From positions 25,541,450 through 25,605,449 of the forward strand of contig NC_090251.1 in NCBI RefSeq assembly GCF_037325665.1: DNA of 64,000 nucleotides. The letters are read 5' to 3'. Below are positions 59,085-64,000 of the stretch, in pieces. The notes below the pieces were generated by a model. It searched no databases, was not told the DNA's origin, and was given only the letters and a program-made list of their open reading frames with translations. The stretch is from Littorina saxatilis. Lineage: Eukaryota; Mollusca; Gastropoda; Littorinimorpha; Littorinidae. The first letter of the stretch is position 1. Every line of letters begins with the position of its first letter. Both the position numbers and the translations under genes were made by a program.

Positions 59085-59269
59085 CTTGTGAAACAGGCTG
59101 AACAGAGAGCCTGGCGCGAGTGAAGAGCGCCATGTTTTTGAGAGGCCCTCCCTTGGCAACATGATCTTGGTGCAAGCGCTTGAGCTCCGACAGTGGCACG
59201 AAGCGATCCAGCGGAGCCTTGTACTTCACGTCAACCATGTACCACTTGGGGTTGTCTGGTTTGCTGGAA
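59085..59269 (-). CDS. THYN1: THYN1 internal exon (core of the EVE domain)
   Basis: The 185-bp exon has an acceptor TTGTTCAG before 59269 and a donor GTTAGT at 59084-59079. It encodes SSKPDNPKWYMVDV, then RFVPLSELKRLHQDH and GGPLKNMALFTRARLSVQP. This closely follows THYN1 (SSK-x-DNPKW-x-MVDV, GGPLKNM-x-LFTR-x-RLS-x-QP). THYN1 is a small nuclear protein with an EVE domain, related in fold to PUA and YTH nucleic-acid-binding domains and reported to bind modified cytosine in DNA. Phases (2 in, 1 out) match the neighbouring exons exactly. Host gene, apparently functional. Confidence 0.92.
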
Positions 59270-60121
59270 CTGAACAATTATAGAATTGGAAATTATTGCA
59301 CAAACACGATTTAAACGAGAAAATAATAGTAATTTGTTCTACTTAACGTGGCACCTGAATACATTTTTTGTTTATCCGATTAAAAGTTAGTAAGAACAGT
59401 CAACCCACGCCTTATTTTAACACACCTTCAAATTTTATCTTTGTAATCTCAACCTCTTTGAAACACTACCCATTTCAACCTTTCTAGCAGATGAACAAAA
59501 AAATGCCTGAAGCTGAAATTCTGACAATTTCATTCCAGCAGATATTCATGTGCATTAACTTCACCAGATCATGGTTTGGACTACACAGTCCGGATGATCT
59601 ACGACCCAAAGTGTTAAAGAAGGATTCAACGTAAAAAGTATGGGTCGTGTGTGACCCACGTCATCCGAAGGGAGATACACTTTTTACTGCCTCTTTGCAG
59701 AGTATGGGTCGTACACAACCCACGCCATCTGAATAGGGATAAACAGAGAAAATTCCTACTTTAATTCCATATGGGTGGCCCACGACCCACATCATCCGGA
59801 CTGCCCAGTTCAAATTACTTCATTATTTATTTAGTTGTTTACAAAGATAATCCTTCAGAAAGTGGTCGATGGGAGGGTCCAATGGTGTTTGAGGATTGTA
59901 TGAAGTCTTAATAAAAAAAAATCCCAATAGAGATACAGACTTTTGTGAGGCTTCTGAAGGTTAACAAAGCAACAGTTGGAACCACAACATTTTAACATTC
60001 ATCCAAGGGTCCTGGTTACTGTGAAAGTTTGTATACATCATACGTGTCAATCACCCACACATACATCCACGCACAGTGAGATTAAGAGAGGTGTGCAGCA
60101 CAGACTGCACAGCTACTAAAC

Positions 60122-60183
60122 CTGTCATAGTGAGCATCAGACTTGTCAAACTGGGTGTGGTCATGATACCCAGACCTGACGAT
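60122..60183 (-). CDS. THYN1: THYN1 upstream internal exon
   Basis: The 62-bp exon lies between acceptor GGCTGTTTCAG (AG at 60185-60184) and donor GTTTAG (60121-60116). It reads IVRSGYHDHTQFDKSDAHYD plus two bases, equivalent to the segment KIV...Y-x-DHTQF-x-K...HYD just before the SSK motif of THYN1. With the two downstream exons it gives 96 contiguous residues. More 5' exons must lie beyond the LINE at 60964 or off the right edge. Confidence 0.88.
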
Positions 60184-60963
60184 CTGAAACAGCCAAAAAA
60201 AAGCTAACAATGGACTCCTCTCATCTAATTATTATGTCTGTTAGTCAAATAATTCATGTTAATGTTATCAAGTTACGTTAATGTTATTAAGTTACACTAA
60301 ATCCAACCACTCATCTGACAAACTAATCATGAGCATAAGATACAAAACCAATGTCAACTCAGAAGACATGATGTGACAGTTTAACACTCATACAGCGGAA
60401 TCCTCTTTTTGTTTTAAGACCCTAACAATAAATGAGAAAATCAGGTCTTAAAAAGGAGAGTCTAAACGTGGAGGTCAATTTGCAGGATGTCTTAAAGGCA
60501 CAGTGCAGCTCACAGCCTTCGTTTTGCGTTTTTGCTGCAACTGAGTGCATTTACAGTTCAAAAATCCTCCTATGGTAGTAAAACAAACCCAAAACTACCC
60601 AACGACGACATCTGTGAAGCTCGACAGTTTCTTGTTCACGCGAGTGCATAAATTAACCTAGTTATTACGTCGTGTTTTGTCGGAGTTCGATTCAACAGTG
60701 ATTCCGGCCTCCATTTTGTTTTACACAAACTCATGATGACGTCTGACATAGTTTGCTTTAGTGACGTGTCTTTTTGTGCATGATGTGGTGATCTACCTGA
60801 TCTAAATTTAGATCCAAAAATAGGTCAAGACCAGCCGGGTCCGAGTACAAAATTAATTCGTAAAAAAATCGCAGTTCTTGACTCTTTGGGTGCAAGTCAA
60901 TGAAACTTGGTAGTTCTTCTAACGGATAGCTGCTTGAGGTATGACTAAAAGCCCCAGGACCTC
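60184..60963. other. probable THYN1 intron sequence
   Basis: No coding exon was found. The segment from about 60490 (TTAAAGGCACAGTGCAGCTC) may be part of a dispersed repeat, but no second copy is in the window. Confidence 0.45.
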
Positions 60964-63900
60964 CTTACTTACTTACTTAGGCCATTATGAACCCCCGGGG
61001 GAGCATAGGCCATCGACGACAATTCTCCATCCGACACGGTCCTGGGCTGCCCTTTCGATCTGGCTCCAGGTCTTCCCCTGCCTGTTGATCTCTGCTTCAG
61101 TGTCTCGTCTCCAGCTGTTGCGCGGCCGGCCTCTCTTCCTTTTCCCTTGTGGATTCCACTTCAGGGCTTGCCTCGTGATACTGGATGTTGGCTTTCTCAG
61201 GGTGTGCCCTATCCAGCCCCATTTCCTCCGGAGAATTTGCTGCGCCGCTGGTTTCTGGTCAGCTCTCTGCCAAAGGTCTTCATTTCGGATTCTGTCCGTC
61301 CATCTGATGTTTAGGATGCGCCTCAAGCAGGTGTTGACAAAGATTTGGATCTTTCCCAGCATGGTCTCTGTTGTCCTCCATGTCTCACACCCATAGAGAA
61401 GAACAGACTTGACGTTTGAATTGAAGATCCGAAGCTTCGTCCTTTGGCTAGTCTCCTTGGAACTCCAGATCTTCTTTAGCATGACAAAGGCTCCCCGTGC
61501 TTTCCCAATCCTTGCTTTGACGTCCCTGTCCGAGCCTCCTTGTCCGTCAATGATGCTCCCCAGGTAAACAAAGGACTCCACTTCCTTGATGGGCTCCCCA
61601 TTGATCATCACCGGATTGTCGGCTATGGTGTTGGTCTTAATCAATTCGGTTTTCCTCTTGTTGATCTTGAGTCCTACACCGGCTGATATTGTCTCCAGGT
61701 GAGTAGTCTTGTCTTGCATTTGGGCATGGTTGTGGGAAAGGAGGGCAAGATCATCCGCAAAGTCGAGGTCTTCCAGTTGATCAAAGAGTGTCCATTGTAT
61801 CCCATTTCTCCTGCCTGCTGTTGTGGTCTTCATGATCCAGTCGATAGCCAGAAGAAATAGGAATGGTGACAGTATACATCCTTGTCGTACCCCCGTTTTC
61901 ACCTCAAAACTGTCGGATAGCTGGCCAGCATGTGCGACTCTACACTTCATATCCTGGTAGGTGCCCCGGATGAGGGAGATGAATTTCTCTGGAATGCCGT
62001 AGTGCCGCATGAGTTTCCACAGTGACTCTCTGTCCACGCTGTCGAAGGCTTTCTCATAATCAATGAAGTTGATGTATAGAGGAGACTTCCACTCCAGCGA
62101 CTGCTCCACTATGATGCGTAAACTGGCAATCTGGTCAGGACAGGATCTGTTCTTCCTGAAACCCGCCTGTTCATCCCTGAGTTTGGTGTCAACTGCCTCC
62201 TTCATTCTATCCAAAAGGATTCGGTTGAGAACCTTCCCTGGCACGGACAGCAGCATGATCCCTCGGTAGTTTCCACAATCTCGAAGATCCCCTTTCTTTG
62301 GAATCTTGATGATGATGCCTTCTCTCCATTGAGGTGGCACCTCTTCCTCCTCCCAAATCTTGCCAAACAGACTGTGGAACAAACTAATAGATGTCTCCAT
62401 GTCTGCTTTGATGGCTTCTGCCGGTATCTCATCTGGCCCCGACGCTTTTCCATTTTTTAGTGACATTATGGCTTTCTTGATTTCCTCCTTTGTGGGCTTG
62501 TCTGTGTTGATGGGCAGTTCTGTCTCTGCTGGTCTGATGTCCGGTGGTGCTGCAGGGGTGGGTCTGTTCAATAGCTCCTTGAAGTGTTCCGCCCATCGCT
62601 TCATCTGATCGTCTGTCGTTGTTATTGGATCCCCATTCTTGTCCCTCACTGGTTTGTCGGTCTGCTGAAATTTTCCTGCTAACTTCTTGGTCGTCATGTA
62701 GAGATCTTTCAGATTTCCCTGTCCTGCAGCTTCTTCTGCCTCCTTCGCCAGGTTGTCTATGTAGTCTTTCTTGTCCTTCTTTATTCCTTTCTTTACTTCT
62801 TTCTCCGCCGCTGTGTACTCTTTCTGTGCCTTTGCTTTGCCTGCTCTCGTTCTGCTCTCGTTCCTCGCTTTCTTCTTCTTCTTCCTATCTTCAATTTTCT
62901 GAATGGTGTCTGCAGAAATCCATTCCTTGTGCTGCGATTTTTTCTTGCCCACCACTTCCTCGCAGGTATCCTTCCACATCTTGCTGTAGTGTTCCCACTG
63001 GCTCTTTATGTCTGCCTCATCTTCTTCGATCATCCCTTGAAGTGGCTGGAATCTGTTGGTGAGGCTTATCTGGAATCTTGTGCGTACTTCTTCATCTCTT
63101 AGCATTCCCACGTTGAACTTAACCCTAGCGTTGTTTGAGCTGTGGTGTTTCTTTAATCGCAGTCTGACTGTTGTGGTAACTAGCTGGTGGTCTGTGTACA
63201 CATCTGCTCCCCTCATCACCCGTACATCCATCCAGGATCGTCTGAACTTTTTGTTGATGCAGATGTGGTCAATCTGGTTCTCTGTGACGTGGTCAGGTGA
63301 AATCCAGGTGGCCTTGTGTATTCGCTTGTGGGGGAAGACGCTTCCTCCTATCACCAGTTGGTTCAAGGCACACATCTCTGCAAAACGTTCTCCGTTGTCG
63401 TTCATCTGTCCCAGTCCATGCTTCCCCATGATGTCCTCGTATCCTGTGTTGTCCCCTCCAACTTTGGCATTGAAATCTCCCATCACCAGCGTTATATCTC
63501 TGTCCTTTATCCCGTCCAGGACTGCTTGTAACTGCCGGTAGTAGTTGTCCTTCTTTTCCACGTCTGGCTCATCGTTTGTTGGGGCATAGCACTGGATGAT
63601 GTTCAGGTTGATGTTCTTCTTCTTGGTGGCAAACTTTGCTGTGATGATGCGGGGGCTGATAGCTTCATAGCCGATGAGTGCTCTCTGTGCCTCCGGCGCC
63701 AGCATCAGCGCTACGCCTAACGTGTGTGGGGCTCCTTCTTCTTGGTGTCCCGAATACAAAACTTCTTCTCCTGATGAGAGTCTCACCCTTCCAGATGTTG
63801 TCCACCTTGCTTCGCTTATTCCCAGTACTTGGATCTTGTACTTCTTCATCTCTCTTGCTACCTGCAGTGTCTTCCCAGCTTGGTACATGGTCTGCACGTT

Positions 63901-64000
63901 CCAGGTGGCTATTCTCGTTGTTCGCCTGGTGGTCAGAAGGGGGGTCGGTCTCGCAGCTTCCTTTCGGCTTTCACTGTTGGACGTCATAGATCTCCTTGAT
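60964..64000 (-). mobile_element. RTE-like non-LTR retrotransposon, apparently intact, 5' end at window edge
   Basis: The element ends at 60964 with a short (TAAG)n tail (60964-60979), and just a few bases separate the stop codon from that tail. One ORF of 1000 codons fills the rest. A near-absent 3' UTR and a short tandem tail fit the RTE clade. The upstream target duplication is outside the window. It lies on the upstream side of the visible THYN1 exons in the same orientation, probably intronic. Confidence 0.85.
60985..63987 (-). CDS. LINE endonuclease / reverse transcriptase polyprotein
   Basis: 1000 codons. Residues about 24-280 form an apurinic-like endonuclease: TRIATWNVQTM (25-), ISEARW (catalytic E59), GDFNAKVGG (170-), and TDHQLV (265-270). 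A lysine-rich linker (about 345-410) follows. The reverse transcriptase spans about 500-780: KIPKKGD (561-), FIDYEKAFDSVDR (641-, catalytic D), GVRQGCILSP (699-) and the catalytic FADDLALL (743-). The C terminus (about 865-1000) has LLYGCETWR, RRILNIRWTDRIRNEDLW and KRGRPRNSWRRD, a block common to this LINE group in corals, molluscs and fish. All catalytic motifs are present and the frame is uninterrupted, so the copy may be competent. Start: first ATG of the frame; an upstream extension cannot be excluded because only 13 bp remain. Confidence 0.9.
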   Translation of the reverse strand: MTSNSESRKEAARPTPLLTTRRTTRIATWNVQTMYQAGKTLQVAREMKKYKIQVLGISEARWTTSGRVRLSSGEEVLYSGHQEEGAPHTLGVALMLAPEAQRALIGYEAISPRIITAKFATKKKNINLNIIQCYAPTNDEPDVEKKDNYYRQLQAVLDGIKDRDITLVMGDFNAKVGGDNTGYEDIMGKHGLGQMNDNGERFAEMCALNQLVIGGSVFPHKRIHKATWISPDHVTENQIDHICINKKFRRSWMDVRVMRGADVYTDHQLVTTTVRLRLKKHHSSNNARVKFNVGMLRDEEVRTRFQISLTNRFQPLQGMIEEDEADIKSQWEHYSKMWKDTCEEVVGKKKSQHKEWISADTIQKIEDRKKKKKARNESRTRAGKAKAQKEYTAAEKEVKKGIKKDKKDYIDNLAKEAEEAAGQGNLKDLYMTTKKLAGKFQQTDKPVRDKNGDPITTTDDQMKRWAEHFKELLNRPTPAAPPDIRPAETELPINTDKPTKEEIKKAIMSLKNGKASGPDEIPAEAIKADMETSISLFHSLFGKIWEEEEVPPQWREGIIIKIPKKGDLRDCGNYRGIMLLSVPGKVLNRILLDRMKEAVDTKLRDEQAGFRKNRSCPDQIASLRIIVEQSLEWKSPLYINFIDYEKAFDSVDRESLWKLMRHYGIPEKFISLIRGTYQDMKCRVAHAGQLSDSFEVKTGVRQGCILSPFLFLLAIDWIMKTTTAGRRNGIQWTLFDQLEDLDFADDLALLSHNHAQMQDKTTHLETISAGVGLKINKRKTELIKTNTIADNPVMINGEPIKEVESFVYLGSIIDGQGGSDRDVKARIGKARGAFVMLKKIWSSKETSQRTKLRIFNSNVKSVLLYGCETWRTTETMLGKIQIFVNTCLRRILNIRWTDRIRNEDLWQRADQKPAAQQILRRKWGWIGHTLRKPTSSITRQALKWNPQGKRKRGRPRNSWRRDTEAEINRQGKTWSQIERAAQDRVGWRIVVDGLCSPGGS

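Noticed and set aside
60941-63989. Plus-strand frames opposite the LINE
   Set aside because: Antisense shadows of the 1000-codon LINE polyprotein.

Overview
The window looks like accessory-rich nuclear DNA of a mollusc, most probably a marine gastropod (inference). The basis is very dense (CA)n, (GA)n, (CT)n, (AAC)n and poly-C/G tracts, tRNA-headed SINEs, a DIRS-type retrotransposon, an RTE-like LINE, many short inverted-repeat elements, and intron-containing animal genes. There is no sign of prokaryotic, organellar or plasmid organisation.

Layout. Positions 1-42.2 kb are almost gene-free. They hold microsatellites separated by transposon debris: three copies of one tRNA-derived SINE family (863-984, 12203-12482, 16335-16852), a second SINE with a perfect 12-bp target duplication (23909-24241), two LINE 3' fragments that still encode C-terminal cysteine/histidine motifs (3598-3971, 17075-17495), four copies of a ~0.9-1.2 kb family ending in a hairpin (15111, 18141, 36813, 38763), several MITEs and foldbacks (5892, 32646, 40540, 41860), and a ~137-bp satellite cut by a SINE (11700-12790). 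Only two weak host-exon candidates were seen there (22505-22618 and 40195-40488, both minus strand).

Positions 42.2-53.1 kb hold a host C2H2 zinc-finger gene on the plus strand (coding 49202-52276, 1024 codons). A probable 5' UTR exon lies at 42232-42296. A whole-looking DIRS element (42742-48516, antisense) sits in what would be its first visible intron. The reading frame ends at the edge of an 18-copy, 42-bp tandem array.

Positions 53.1-56.5 kb are intergenic. They contain a PIF/Harbinger-like MITE and a 2.6-kb piggyBac-like non-autonomous element (TTAA ends) whose interior is a ~2-kb CT-rich satellite punctuated by TTTCTTAGT.

Positions 58.7-60.2 kb hold the three last coding exons of THYN1 (EVE-domain protein) on the minus strand, assembled from splice sites. 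A SINE lies downstream in its 3' flank. An apparently intact RTE-like LINE (60964 to beyond the right edge) lies on the upstream side, probably in a THYN1 intron. The zinc-finger gene and THYN1 are convergent.
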